Source: JAVBQL01 sp031549085
GTDB taxonomy: Bacteria; Spirochaetota; GWE2-31-10; MWDO01
Length of the DNA: 64,000 nucleotides
Reading direction: 5' to 3'
Assembly (NCBI GenBank): GCA_031549085.1
Contig: JAVBQL010000021.1
Span: forward strand, 1 to 64,000
Both the position numbers and the translations under genes were made by a program. Numbering within the stretch: position 1 is the first letter of the stretch; each line of letters begins with the position of its first letter. Under the pieces are notes generated by a model, which was given only the letters and a program-made list of their open reading frames with translations, did not search any database and was not told the DNA's origin. Shown one piece after another: positions 8,552 through 17,710 of this stretch.

Positions 8552-9619
8552 ATGTTTAAGAGGAGTCTTTTTATTTTTATTATCTCTATTTTTGCTCTCT
8601 CAACTTTAATTGGGGCAGAGATGGAGACTAGAATGCGTATTGCAATTCTTCCATTCTCAACAAGGGGAAATATTGACAAGAACTTATCAGAGTTGCTATC
8701 AGAAAATTTTACTATTGCTATGATTAGTGGTGGTAAATATAATGTTGTTGAGAGAAGTCAGCTTGATAAGGCCTTGAGCGAGCTTAAGTTTCAAAAGGGG
8801 GCACAATTTGATGACGCCTCTGCAGTTGAAATTGGAAAGCTTGCTGGTGCACAGGCGGTGATAATTGGTACAATCTCTGAGATAGATGGAAGCTACTTTG
8901 TTAGTGCAAGGGGAATTGATGTAAAGACTGGGATTGCACAATTTGCAACAAAAGAGCAGACATCTAATAAGAGAGAGCTGATTAATCTGATTGATAAACT
9001 TGCCTCCTCTATATCTCTAAAGGATAGTGACAAGGTAGCTGGCAATAGGAAAAGCAGTAGAAGAGAGAAGGATAGTTCATTGTCTATAGCTACAGGTAAT
9101 TTTACTAGAGATCAAAAAAAGTTTATTGATTCGCAGTATGATAAGTGGGAGCTAGATCCAGCTGATTATGAGTATAGTTTGGAAAAGTATAAGCAATCAC
9201 TTGGGGCAGGCATTGGTGTTTCGGTTGGCGGAGGAACACTTACATTAATGGGAATTATATTCATAGGGGTTGGTTTTGGAATTCGGGAATATCAACCTGC
9301 ACAATATCAGAGTGAATATGATGAGTGGGGAAACTATATAGGTCAATCTGAAAGATCTAGTGATTACTACTACCGACCTCTTTGGGTTATGGGTGTAGCT
9401 GGAGCACCTATACTTGCACTTGGGTTAATTATGCTACCTCTCTCAGCTATTCCATTCTGGTTTTCTTATATGATTAAGCAAATTTATAGAAGAGCAACTG
9501 GTGAAAAACTTGCCTTTTGGGATAGAGTAAATTTTGGTATGGGTTTTGCGATGGTAGAGAATGCTCTAACCAAGAGGCAGGAGAACAAGTTTAATCTATC
9601 TATATCAATAAATTTATAG
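8552..9619 (+). CDS. CsgG-domain envelope protein with C-terminal membrane segments (paralogue 1)
   Basis: A signal peptide (residues 1-22) precedes a CsgG-family domain (about 28-150). Its hallmarks are RIAILPF, a Y-N-V-V-E-R strand, L-D-K-A-L-S-E-L helix, DDASAVEIGKLAGA and a final V-I-I-G-T. Unlike curli secretin CsgG it has no lipobox. A charged linker (150-215) leads to two hydrophobic segments (about 219-244 and 278-303) flanking a Y/S/E-rich loop, and the protein ends in an alternating strand (FNLSISINL). It is the first of three paralogues within 6 kb (others at 11925 and 13688). CsgG-like domains serve in periplasmic or outer-membrane assemblies; the specific role here is unknown. 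AAAGGAG precedes the ATG. Confidence 0.82.
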   Translation: MFKRSLFIFIISIFALSTLIGAEMETRMRIAILPFSTRGNIDKNLSELLSENFTIAMISGGKYNVVERSQLDKALSELKFQKGAQFDDASAVEIGKLAGAQAVIIGTISEIDGSYFVSARGIDVKTGIAQFATKEQTSNKRELINLIDKLASSISLKDSDKVAGNRKSSRREKDSSLSIATGNFTRDQKKFIDSQYDKWELDPADYEYSLEKYKQSLGAGIGVSVGGGTLTLMGIIFIGVGFGIREYQPAQYQSEYDEWGNYIGQSERSSDYYYRPLWVMGVAGAPILALGLIMLPLSAIPFWFSYMIKQIYRRATGEKLAFWDRVNFGMGFAMVENALTKRQENKFNLSISINL

Positions 9620-9629
9620 AATATTAAAA

Positions 9630-9672
9630 AAAGTGATGTTGTCTGTTTGATTAACAAAAGCAACGTCACTTT
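9630..9672. terminator. Terminator after the first CsgG gene
   Basis: A 12-bp stem (9630-9641 with 9661-9672, one T-G wobble) is flanked by A-rich sequence on the left and TTT on the right, starting 11 bases after the stop codon. The T-tract is short. Confidence 0.65.
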
Positions 9673-9729
9673 TAGATTAATACGACAATGAATATATTAT
9701 ATCAATAATTGTAAAAATTAAAAAAGAGC

Positions 9730-9759
9730 TTGACAGATGTTTATTAATACATTTATAAT
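9730..9759 (+). promoter_or_regulatory. Consensus promoter upstream of the LPP20-like gene
   Basis: Perfect TTGACA (9730-9735) and perfect TATAAT (9754-9759) with an 18-base spacer, about 140 bases upstream of the start codon at 9898. Confidence 0.6.
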
Positions 9760-9822
9760 ATTATGTTATTTATTTAAAATATAAATTATAAAATATATTT
9801 TTAGTTTAATTAAAAGTTTCTA

Positions 9823-9850
9823 TTGACAGATTGTTTTGATAGTTGATATT
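9823..9850 (+). promoter_or_regulatory. Second, proximal promoter candidate
   Basis: TTGACA at 9823-9828 with GATATT at 9845-9850 (16-base spacer), about 48 bases upstream of the same gene. The -10 matches only four of six positions. Confidence 0.4.
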
Positions 9851-9897
9851 ATTTGATTTAAACTATATAAACCAATCTAAATAGCCGGAGTCTTCCT

Positions 9898-10887
9898 TTG
9901 GAACAGAAAAAAATATTTTTACTTACTTTTTTTATTATTATATTTAATATTAATTTAAATAGCAGTGCCCCTCTTTGGATTCAAAATCCAAAAGTAATAT
10001 ATCCTGCTGATGAATACCTCTCTGCTGTAGGGGAGGGGAGAAATATGGAGGAGGCAAGCTCTAATGCAATTGCCAACATCTCAAAAATATTTGAGTCAAA
10101 TATAAAGGTAGATAATATTTTTAATGAAAATACAACTCAAACCAATAGTGAAACAAGCAGAATTATCAATATGAGTGTAAATGTTAGAGTGGCTTCAGAG
10201 GGAAAACTCTCTAATATAAATATAGGCGAATTTTGGAATGGAAATGGAAGATACTATGTAATAGCCTACCTTAACAAAAAAGAGACAGCAAAAATATATC
10301 AAAATAAAATTGAAAATAATAATGAAAAAATAGAGACTTTAATAGAGAATATGGGCAATGATGAGAGGCCATTTGATAAATATTACTATGGAGCACAGGC
10401 AGTTTTAGTTGCCAGCGAAAATGATAAATTTTATAACTATATGATGCTTCTTTTATCTCCAAATAGCCCACCACCCCTAAAATATAGCTATCAATCTGTA
10501 AGTATGGCTATAGGAAAAATGATGAAGAAGATATCTATGAAGATTGTTATAGATAAAAAGTATAAAAATGTAGAGCAGAAGATCTCAAAGATCCTAACTG
10601 GGCTTGGATTTTCAGTGTCTAAAAAAGGATGGGTTAATGTTGTCGTTGATGTAAATGAGACACTTTCAGAGTCCAACGGATTTATCTTCTCTAAATATAG
10701 CTTTAATATAGATGTAGATGATGGTAATGAGACCTTCTTTACCTTTACTAGAAGTGGTAAAGAGGGGCAGATAAATGTTGATAGTTTGAATAGAAAAGTT
10801 ATCTCAAAGCTTGAGGGATTTATTGATAATGAGTTTGAAAAAGAGTTTATTTTAGCTTTTACAAATTCATTGGAGGAGCACAATTAG
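9898..10887 (+). CDS. LPP20-like exported protein
   Basis: The TTG start at 9898 is seven bases after CCGGAG (9885-9890). A signal peptide of about 23 residues ends at NSSA. The mature protein opens with PLWIQNP, then YLSAVGEG and a helix beginning MEEASSNAIANI. This is the P-x-W ... A-V-G-x-G ... A-x-x-x-A pattern of the LPP20 family (as in FlgP and Helicobacter LPP20), although there is no lipobox here. The C-terminal half (about 200-329) is a less distinct alpha/beta region. It lies between two CsgG-domain genes. A role in an outer-membrane or periplasmic assembly is inferred from family and context only. Confidence 0.65.
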   Translation: MEQKKIFLLTFFIIIFNINLNSSAPLWIQNPKVIYPADEYLSAVGEGRNMEEASSNAIANISKIFESNIKVDNIFNENTTQTNSETSRIINMSVNVRVASEGKLSNINIGEFWNGNGRYYVIAYLNKKETAKIYQNKIENNNEKIETLIENMGNDERPFDKYYYGAQAVLVASENDKFYNYMMLLLSPNSPPPLKYSYQSVSMAIGKMMKKISMKIVIDKKYKNVEQKISKILTGLGFSVSKKGWVNVVVDVNETLSESNGFIFSKYSFNIDVDDGNETFFTFTRSGKEGQINVDSLNRKVISKLEGFIDNEFEKEFILAFTNSLEEHN

Positions 10888-10928
10888 ATAGCTTTTTAAT
10901 TATTTTTTGAAAAATATAGCTTTTTAAT
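10888..10928 (+). repeat. 13-bp direct repeat
   Basis: ATAGCTTTTTAAT occurs at 10888-10900 and again at 10916-10928, in the gap between the LPP20-like gene and the following lipoprotein gene. It may be a regulator site or a chance feature of AT-rich DNA. Confidence 0.45.
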
Positions 10929-10988
10929 ATTTTTATAAGAGGCTATTTTTTAATAATTTATTTTTTTTTATGGTTAAGGAGAAAAACA

Positions 10989-11633
10989 ATGAAAAGATAT
11001 TTTGTCTTTTTAACTTTTGTTGCGGCTCTATTTCTTGTATCTTGCGGAAGTACGCCAACACCAAAAAGTGAAGTAAAAGTTGAAAAACCAAAAATGGTAA
11101 TTATCGAGGATAAGGGAACACTTGTTGGTATTTCATCACCTGCATGGGTTGCAAATGCTTTGCAAAGTACAGTAGCTGTTGAAAAGATGCCAGATTATGC
11201 TGGAAAATATGCATTTATTGGTGAAGAAGAGGGGCAAGATATAGGTGCTCTAAAGACTTGGGCAGACAACTTTGTTATACAGCCACTAATTGCAGCAAGG
11301 GTAGACTCTACTGTTGAAGCTCAATTTAAGGGAGCTCAAGTTGGAGGAAAAGATCTTGCTGGAGAGTACTATCAAAGATATGTTGCTACAAAGACATCTA
11401 TCAATTTTACTGGTTTAGTAAAAGAGGGAGATTGGTGGATTAGATTTAAAGATAGCCCTGATAGCAGAAATGAGAAATATAGATACTACATTCTATATAC
11501 AGTAGATAAAAAGCTTTTAGATGAGCAAATATCTAGATATCTTGATGAGAAAGCTAATGGCATACAAGATGCTAAAGAGAAAGAGATAGTTCTTGAAGCT
11601 AAAGATATCATCAAAAATGGTGGTTTAAACTAA
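10989..11633 (+). CDS. LPP20-like lipoprotein
   Basis: A lipoprotein signal ends in the lipobox LVSC with lipidated C19, followed by a T/P/K/E-rich tether. The mature domain has SSPAWV, then YAFIGEEEGQD and a helix, echoing the P-x-W ... A-x-G-E pattern of the neighbouring LPP20-like protein. The two may be paralogues, one lipidated and one not. Length is 214 residues. A terminator hairpin follows at 11656. The family assignment is by eye and tentative; envelope anchoring is clear. Confidence 0.65.
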   Translation: MKRYFVFLTFVAALFLVSCGSTPTPKSEVKVEKPKMVIIEDKGTLVGISSPAWVANALQSTVAVEKMPDYAGKYAFIGEEEGQDIGALKTWADNFVIQPLIAARVDSTVEAQFKGAQVGGKDLAGEYYQRYVATKTSINFTGLVKEGDWWIRFKDSPDSRNEKYRYYILYTVDKKLLDEQISRYLDEKANGIQDAKEKEIVLEAKDIIKNGGLN

Positions 11634-11655
11634 TATTTTAGATTTTTAATTTAAC

Positions 11656-11702
11656 AACTTAAGTGTCTTTGGAGAATTATATTTTCATAAGGCACTTAAG
11701 TT
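11656..11702 (+). terminator. Long hairpin after the lipoprotein gene
   Basis: A 13-bp stem (11656-11668 with 11690-11702, one T-G wobble) and a 21-base loop, followed by TTATATTATAA. The downstream T content is modest, so it may be a weak terminator or an RNA-stabilising hairpin. Confidence 0.6.
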
Positions 11703-11924
11703 TATATTATAATATTGATAATGTTTTTTGTTTTTTATACTTAAAAATAGTAAAATTGTCTGATGTTATTATTTATCAAAAAATATTGTTTTTTAAAGAC
11801 TTGTAGATTATATAAAAAATAGTATTTTCTTTTGATAAATGATAATTTTAAATTGAGTTCATAGACTAGAATGGTAGCTACTTGATTTGGAATTTCATTC
11901 TATTTAGATTTTAGGGGTGTAAAA
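11703..11924 (+). other. AT-rich leader of the second CsgG gene
   Basis: No gene is seen. Close to the start codon AGAATG and CATTCT could pair around a 20-base loop. The ribosome binding site is AGGGG (11913-11917). No promoter matching both boxes well was found; a TTGATA/TATACT pair has only a 15-base spacer. Confidence 0.35.
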
Positions 11925-13391
11925 ATGAGACAATTTTTTTTAATTGCGTTGCTATTTTTTTCTATACTATCACTAGAAGCACAGTCAGCAAAGAGGGTAA
12001 TTGTATTACCTTTTTCTGGAGATCAATCAGATTTGGTTACTGAGAGATTCATGATAGAGCTACAAAAAACTAAAACTTACAGAATTATAGAGAGAACAGA
12101 GCTTAGCAGACTAACTAGTGAATTAAAGTTTCAAAGCAGTGATCTTTTTGATGAGTCACAAATGCTAGAGATTGGTAAATATGCAAAGGCAGAACTTATA
12201 ATGATAGGTGCTGTAAGTGGGGTATCTGGCAATGTTACCATAGCTGTAAGAGGTGTGGATATCTCTACTGGTATAATAGTTATGTCAAGAACAGAGAATA
12301 TTAATCTTGATAATAGTCAAGGATTGGCTAAATTTGCAAAAAATATAGCCAATGATAATGCTAAAATAGCTGAGAGACTGAATGATTCAAGAGTTTTGTC
12401 TGCTGTTTTGCCATTTAGTGTAAATATTAGTCCTGCAAAAGCTTCAAATATAACAAAAAAATCTATTGATAATGAGTACTCTGCTCTCTATAGTTTTATT
12501 CCATTTGGACTTGGTAATGTAATAAGAAGTAATAAAGCTAATAATAATCAAACAACTACTACCAAGCCAAAAAAAACTGTCACAGATTCAGACCTTCTAA
12601 CAAACCTATTTATGAATCAGCTATTTTCTAGTAATGATTATAAATTTGTAGAGCGAGCTAATTTGAATAAAGTAATAGATGAGATGAAGTTTCAGGAGAA
12701 TGATGAATTTGATGATGGTCAAGCTATTGAGATTGGAAAACTATCTGGAGTAAAGTTGGTTTTTATTGGAAGAGTTAAGGAGACTGGTGATGATTATATG
12801 ATCACTGTTAAGGGTATTGAGGTCAACACAGGAATGGTAGAGTTATCAGAATATGTTATGGCATACTCGATAGATGAAATTGTGCCAAAGACTCTTGAGC
12901 TTGCCAATATGCTTTTGGGTAAAAAGAAATCGTCTCAATTTACCCTACAAAAAGAGAATCCAAATCTTTGGGTAAAGAAATTGTGGGGAATAAGTCCAAC
13001 TGATGGGGTTGCGATGGGAGAATACTATAAAGCATGCATTAGTACTGGAGCAGCATTGGTTGGTGTTGGAATTGCCTCTATTGTGGTTGGTGGGGTCTTT
13101 GCCATATCTGGTGCTGTAGCATATAATGACCATGTAAAGGGAACAAATCTCTATACTAATAAGGGTTATTCAGATTATGATCTTGCAATTGTTCTATTTA
13201 TAATTGGTGGTGTATTTGGAGGAGCTGGTGTGCTTCTTGCAATATTTAGCTCGATTCCATTTGCAATAGCAAATAATATAAAGAACACATATTACAATGC
13301 AACTGGAAACCATCTTGTTTTTGAGAAACTCTCTGTTGATTATGACGAAAGAGATAGCAAGGTATCACTTGTTGCAACATTGTCATTTTAA
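11925..13391 (+). CDS. Tandem CsgG-domain envelope protein (paralogue 2)
   Basis: A signal peptide (1-19) is followed by two CsgG-family domains in tandem (about 22-150 and 195-325). Each carries the E-R-x-x-L ... E-L/M-K-F-Q ... D-E/D ... E-I-G-K ... I-G signature (IIERTELSRL and FVERANLNKV). After these come the linker motif WGISPTDGVAM, two hydrophobic segments (about 365-395 and 425-450), and a C-terminal alternating strand ending in VATLSF. The duplication is internal to the gene. The C-terminal module is shared with the genes at 8552 and 13688. Function is unknown; an oligomeric envelope structure is inferred from the CsgG fold. A T8 tract lies just after the start codon. Confidence 0.82.
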   Translation: MRQFFLIALLFFSILSLEAQSAKRVIVLPFSGDQSDLVTERFMIELQKTKTYRIIERTELSRLTSELKFQSSDLFDESQMLEIGKYAKAELIMIGAVSGVSGNVTIAVRGVDISTGIIVMSRTENINLDNSQGLAKFAKNIANDNAKIAERLNDSRVLSAVLPFSVNISPAKASNITKKSIDNEYSALYSFIPFGLGNVIRSNKANNNQTTTTKPKKTVTDSDLLTNLFMNQLFSSNDYKFVERANLNKVIDEMKFQENDEFDDGQAIEIGKLSGVKLVFIGRVKETGDDYMITVKGIEVNTGMVELSEYVMAYSIDEIVPKTLELANMLLGKKKSSQFTLQKENPNLWVKKLWGISPTDGVAMGEYYKACISTGAALVGVGIASIVVGGVFAISGAVAYNDHVKGTNLYTNKGYSDYDLAIVLFIIGGVFGGAGVLLAIFSSIPFAIANNIKNTYYNATGNHLVFEKLSVDYDERDSKVSLVATLSF

Positions 13392-13407
13392 TATATTATA
13401 ATTTAAT

Positions 13408-13454
13408 AAGAGAGGTTATAAAAAAATCTGTTTTTTACTAACCTCTCTTTTTTT
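13408..13454 (+). terminator. Terminator after paralogue 2
   Basis: AAGAGAGGTT (13408-13417) pairs with AACCTCTCTT (13440-13449). An inner A/T stem extends the hairpin, and a T-rich run reaches 13454. Confidence 0.85.
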
Positions 13455-13507
13455 ATCTTCATAATTTTTTATTTGTCCTATCCATTTTAATCAAATTTAT
13501 ATTTGCA

Positions 13508-13536
13508 TTGATTTAATTTTGTATAAACAGTATAAT
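13508..13536 (+). promoter_or_regulatory. Promoter of the third CsgG gene
   Basis: TTGATT (13508-13513) and a perfect TATAAT (13531-13536) with a 17-base spacer. Transcription would begin near 13543, leaving a 145-base leader. Confidence 0.62.
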
Positions 13537-13542
13537 TTAATC

Positions 13543-13670
13543 AACAACCCTAGCTTAAGTAGCTGTATATGTTGGTTCTTTAAGGTGTTTTCCATTAGGA
13601 GTAGTACACTTTTTTACCATGAGGGGGGATTACCCTAAGCAAGAGGATAAGGTTTTTCTATAATTTATAT
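13543..13670 (+). other. Possible structured leader RNA
   Basis: The leader is richer in G and C than its surroundings. It contains nested pairings: CAACA...TGTTG enclosing AGCT-taagt-AGCT, then GGTGT...ACAC, then a G-run with a later ACCC. It does not match the consensus of any riboswitch class I can recall (FMN, TPP, cobalamin, SAM, glycine, c-di-GMP, fluoride) nor a T-box. It may be a regulatory leader or small RNA. Confidence 0.35.
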
Positions 13671-13687
13671 CTTTAAAAGAGGTTTAA

Positions 13688-14644
13688 TTGAAAAAGCTTT
13701 TTGTTATAATTTTACTACTATTTTCACTAATGTCACTTGCAGGCAGAGATAGAAAAGTTGCTGTTGTTTTTCCATTTGAAGGAGATTCTATAGCTATCAT
13801 AACAGATACTTTTATAAAGGAGCTTGATGGGATAAACTTTTATAAAATTATAGATAAAAAAGAGCTCATTAAAACGATAAAGAGTAGAGGATTTGAGAGT
13901 AGCGAGCTTAGCGAATCTGAAATGTTAGATATTGGATATATTTTTAATGCAGATTTGATATTTACTGGTTCTGTTAAAGAGAAAAATAGTGAATATATAA
14001 TATCAGTGAAGTGTATAGAGAGCAAGACAAAACTTGTTAAATTTATGGATTATACGGTAGCAAACTCGATAGATGATATTGCTCCTAAAATTAGAGAGCT
14101 TGTAGATTTTATTGCTGAAAGCAAAAGTTTTGGAATTAATAATAGAGCAGATATTGATGTAACTAAATTGCAAAACTCATGGGTTACTAAAACTTTTGGA
14201 ATAAGCCCAGCTGACAGAAAGATGATGCTAAAGTATTATAGTGGATTTATGATATCTGGAGGAGTCTTTTTTAGTGCTAGTATGATATCTCTTACTTTTT
14301 TTATATCCTATCTTGCTGCAGGGGCTACTATCTATCTAAATAGTAATTATTATTATGGAGACTCTGCTGTTTATAGTGATGCTTATAGTAACAATTATTA
14401 TGGTGATAGCACATATAGAGAGAATCAAAGATTTATAAATGGCCTCTTTATAGTAGCTGGTGTATCTGGCGGTATATCGCTCATAAGTGATGTTATTAGT
14501 GCTGTTCTATTTGCTACTGCCTATAGAATAAATAAAACATATATGGAAACAACAGGTGATAAACTTAAGGTAAGACTAGAGAGTGTTTCATTAAATTATG
14601 ATAAAAATAGTGGGATATCACTTGCAGCTGTTTTGACTTTTTAG
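13688..14644 (+). CDS. CsgG-domain envelope protein (paralogue 3)
   Basis: TTG start after AAAGAGG. A signal peptide (1-18) and a single CsgG-like domain (about 21-145) follow the same plan as the genes at 8552 and 11925, though the glutamate of the E-R motif is replaced (KIIDKKEL). FGISPADRKMM and two membrane segments then flank a loop with a repeated N-Y-Y-G-D-S motif, and the protein ends in LAAVLTF. It is the most divergent of the three. It probably interacts with its paralogues, but this is inference from shared architecture and proximity. Confidence 0.8.
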   Translation: MKKLFVIILLLFSLMSLAGRDRKVAVVFPFEGDSIAIITDTFIKELDGINFYKIIDKKELIKTIKSRGFESSELSESEMLDIGYIFNADLIFTGSVKEKNSEYIISVKCIESKTKLVKFMDYTVANSIDDIAPKIRELVDFIAESKSFGINNRADIDVTKLQNSWVTKTFGISPADRKMMLKYYSGFMISGGVFFSASMISLTFFISYLAAGATIYLNSNYYYGDSAVYSDAYSNNYYGDSTYRENQRFINGLFIVAGVSGGISLISDVISAVLFATAYRINKTYMETTGDKLKVRLESVSLNYDKNSGISLAAVLTF

Positions 14645-14741
14645 TTTTTTATATTAGATAAATTACTATATTTATTATCATTTTTGTATATATTTAACGA
14701 TACTATTCTATATCTTGATACAAAATAGGGGAAAACCAGTA

Positions 14742-15608
14742 ATGGAAATAGTTTATAGCATAATTGATACTCTTTTGCCCTTTGAGTGGTCAAGATATAC
14801 TTTTATGAAGAATGCTTTTATTGCTATAATTATCATCTCTCCGCTCTTTGCAATGCTTGGCACTATGGTGATAAATAATAAAATGGCCTTCTTTTCTGAT
14901 TCCGTTGGCCATTCTGCATTAACTGGTGTTGCTTTAGGTGTGATTATGGGGCTAAAAAACCATCTTATAGCAATTATCATTTTTTCTATATTCTTTGCTG
15001 TTATAATAACACTGTTAAAAGCAAAAACAACAAACTCTACTGATACAATTATTGGTGTTGTAAACTCTGTCTCTGTTGCTTTAGGAATAGTTATCTTATC
15101 AAAAGATGGCAATTTTTCTAAATACTCCTATTTTCTAATAGGAGATATTTTAAGTATAAATGTCAAAGATATAACTATGATTTTTATTTTAGCTCTCTTT
15201 ATTCTTGTTATCTGGCTTCTATTTTTTAATAATTTTTTGCTTGTAAGTATTAATAGTAGTTTAGCTAACTCAAAAAAGAATAATGTCCTATTGATAGACC
15301 TGGTATTTACAATAATTATTGCACTTGTTGTAAGCATATCTATACAGTGGGTTGGGATTATGATAATCAATTCACTCTTGATATTACCTGCGGCAATTTC
15401 GAGAAATATATCTAAAAGTATCTTTCAATATACAAATTTTTCAATACTTATATCACTCTTTGCTGGAATAGCAGGGCTTGTTGTCTCTTTTTATATCTCA
15501 ACAGCTACGGGGGCAACTATTGTTTTGGTGCTGGGGCTCATCTATCTATTCAGTATAATCTTCACTGGTATCAGTAGCATCATAGATAACAAAAGTCTCA
15601 TTAAGTAG
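14742..15608 (+). CDS. ABC-3 family metal-ion transporter permease (ZnuB/TroC-like)
   Basis: A polytopic inner-membrane protein of about 288 residues with at least seven hydrophobic segments. FFSDSVGHSALTGVALG is the family signature for zinc, manganese or iron importers, and an EAA-like region includes INSLLILPAAISR. The ATG at 14742 has AGGGGA nine bases upstream; a TTG at 14715 is less likely. No ATPase or binding-protein gene adjoins it, although these are normally in the same operon. Its 3' end overlaps the convergent HD-GYP gene by 63 bases. Confidence 0.88.
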   Translation: MEIVYSIIDTLLPFEWSRYTFMKNAFIAIIIISPLFAMLGTMVINNKMAFFSDSVGHSALTGVALGVIMGLKNHLIAIIIFSIFFAVIITLLKAKTTNSTDTIIGVVNSVSVALGIVILSKDGNFSKYSYFLIGDILSINVKDITMIFILALFILVIWLLFFNNFLLVSINSSLANSKKNNVLLIDLVFTIIIALVVSISIQWVGIMIINSLLILPAAISRNISKSIFQYTNFSILISLFAGIAGLVVSFYISTATGATIVLVLGLIYLFSIIFTGISSIIDNKSLIK

Positions 15609-17444
15609 CTGGTTTTTTTCTATAAATATATCAACAATCACAGGATCAAAATGAGTTCCCTTTCCCTCAACAATTATTTCTACAGCCTTATCATGTGTAT
15701 AGGCCTCTTTATAGGAGCGTTTTTGCCTTAAGGCATCATACACATCTGCAACTGCTAATATTCTTGCACTTAATGGTATTTCAAACTCTCTCTTACCATG
15801 TGGATAGCCAAACCCATCCCACCTCTCATGATGATTCTCTGCCAAAACAGATGCAAGAGCCAAAAATGTCTTTTTCTTTGTTTGCTTGGTAATGGAGCTC
15901 AATTTTTGCTGTCCAAAAGTTGTATGCTGCTTCATTACTTCATACTCTTTATCAGTCAATTTGCTGTGACTTTTTAATATGTTATCTTCTATACCAACCT
16001 TTCCCAAATCATGCAGAGAGGCACTATATAAAAGATCTCTAATATACTCATTAGAAATGATAATGTAGTCTGTAACTTCATCAATCTTATTATCATTTAT
16101 CAGCTGTTCAAGTTGACCAGACTCCCTCTTTTTAAGTAATGCTTCTGCTAAAATCTTGGTGTATATGGTGACTCTCTCCTGATGTTTGAATGTTTCAATG
16201 TCTCTAAGTTTTGATATCTCCTGCAGAGTTGCAAGCATCTCTTTTTGAAATTCTTGAAATTCAAAGTCATTTAATAGAAGGATCTCTGTCATCTTAAAGA
16301 TTGAACGCATAATCATAGAGAAGATAAAATTTATTGTGTGCCCCTCATCAAATACATTCTCTGTTGGCTCTCCAAGAACTATATAACCAATCAATGTTTT
16401 CTCAAGTTTTGTCCTATTCATCTCCATCAAATCATCAAAGAGCTCTTTAGGAAGGTTTGAAAATCTCTCTCCTATTATTTTCTCAGTAAGCACTCCTATA
16501 TTATTAACTATATATTCTGATAGAATTTCTCCCTCTCTCTTATATCCAAGCTTTTTCAACTTTATAGCAAATCTCTCAAAAGTAATATTATTTTCTTCCA
16601 ATGTATAGAGCTGTGTCCCATAATATTTAACTCCATTTAGCTCTATCTCTTTGTACTCTTCTGATATAAAATTATTAGATTCATCTATCTCCTTCAGTAT
16701 AGGTGATAAGATCTTTTTGTTATATTCAGTTTTCTTGACAGAATAATCTGAGAGAGAGTTGTATATTTTTATTGTTCCCTCAAACCCTAAAAAATCATTC
16801 AACCTAAGCCATATATCATTCAATATATTTTCATAATTCAGTTTATCGATTAATGTTTTTCTGTAGGTTAGCTTCATTGTGTTTATATCAGCATTATCTA
16901 TTACATTTTGATATATTAAAATAAATTTTTGAAACTCTGGGTTTTCAGATGCCTTTAAATCTTTGACACTCAGCAATATATGCCTGCTTAGTGAGTACTC
17001 ATCTCCATAGACAGATGAAATTATATCATCTACAACTGTTACAATAATTATTTTTCTAAAGTAGTTGGTGGCAATATAGTCATTTGTGAATTTTTTAAGT
17101 TTTTGATCCAGTGTCAATTTTGAATTAGAGCTATTTATTGTCTCTTTCTCTATATTGTCTATATAAGAGAGCATATAGTTTGTTATAACTTTTACAGTGC
17201 TATTATTTATTACCTTCTCTTTAAGACTGTTTACCTCTGTGGAGAGACCAACAAGTTCCGACAAAATGTCAGGTATTATTGGGGTTAAACTATTGTTACT
17301 TTTTGAGTCTATCATTAGGTATGAGTAGACCAAACTCATACAATTTATTATATCTATTGTATCTTTTTTTGAATTGTTATATTTTTCTATCTCATCTTCT
17401 ATAAATGAGAAAGAATCTGAAACATCATCCATGATATTTTCCAT
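15546..17444 (-). CDS. HD-GYP domain protein (probable cyclic-di-GMP phosphodiesterase)
   Basis: The C-terminal part is an HD-GYP domain. The metal motif HDLGK starts at H478, HHE lies at 538-540 and GYP at 546-548, so the catalytic set looks intact. Such enzymes hydrolyse cyclic di-GMP and often affect motility in spirochaetes. The N-terminal 400 residues are helical and charged with no transmembrane segment and no sensory domain I recognise, so the protein is probably soluble. It converges on the ABC permease gene and overlaps its 3' end. The first two methionines (17444, 17432) are both possible starts. Confidence 0.87.
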   Translation of the reverse strand: MENIMDDVSDSFSFIEDEIEKYNNSKKDTIDIINCMSLVYSYLMIDSKSNNSLTPIIPDILSELVGLSTEVNSLKEKVINNSTVKVITNYMLSYIDNIEKETINSSNSKLTLDQKLKKFTNDYIATNYFRKIIIVTVVDDIISSVYGDEYSLSRHILLSVKDLKASENPEFQKFILIYQNVIDNADINTMKLTYRKTLIDKLNYENILNDIWLRLNDFLGFEGTIKIYNSLSDYSVKKTEYNKKILSPILKEIDESNNFISEEYKEIELNGVKYYGTQLYTLEENNITFERFAIKLKKLGYKREGEILSEYIVNNIGVLTEKIIGERFSNLPKELFDDLMEMNRTKLEKTLIGYIVLGEPTENVFDEGHTINFIFSMIMRSIFKMTEILLLNDFEFQEFQKEMLATLQEISKLRDIETFKHQERVTIYTKILAEALLKKRESGQLEQLINDNKIDEVTDYIIISNEYIRDLLYSASLHDLGKVGIEDNILKSHSKLTDKEYEVMKQHTTFGQQKLSSITKQTKKKTFLALASVLAENHHERWDGFGYPHGKREFEIPLSARILAVADVYDALRQKRSYKEAYTHDKAVEIIVEGKGTHFDPVIVDIFIEKNQLLNETFVIYDATDTSEDYTE

Positions 17445-17710
17445 ACTCTCTATACTTTATAATTTTGTAGTATTTAGTATTTTAGCCCATAGAATAAAAT
17501 TTATTTATATTTTATATAAATAAAAAAATGGGATAAAAAAGTATTTATGATTATAATTTATCAAATATGTTTTATATAAATCTACTATAAAATTTCCCTT
17601 CACATATTAATCAAATAAACTTACTACTATATTAAGTATAGTAATATTTTTATCCTAAATACAAGTTTTTTTTAGTTTTAATAAATTAAAAAATATTTTT
17701 TGTGCTGGAT

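Noticed and set aside
13543..13670. 6S RNA, SRP RNA, tmRNA or known riboswitch
   Set aside because: No consensus blocks of these RNAs were found; only generic pairing potential is visible.
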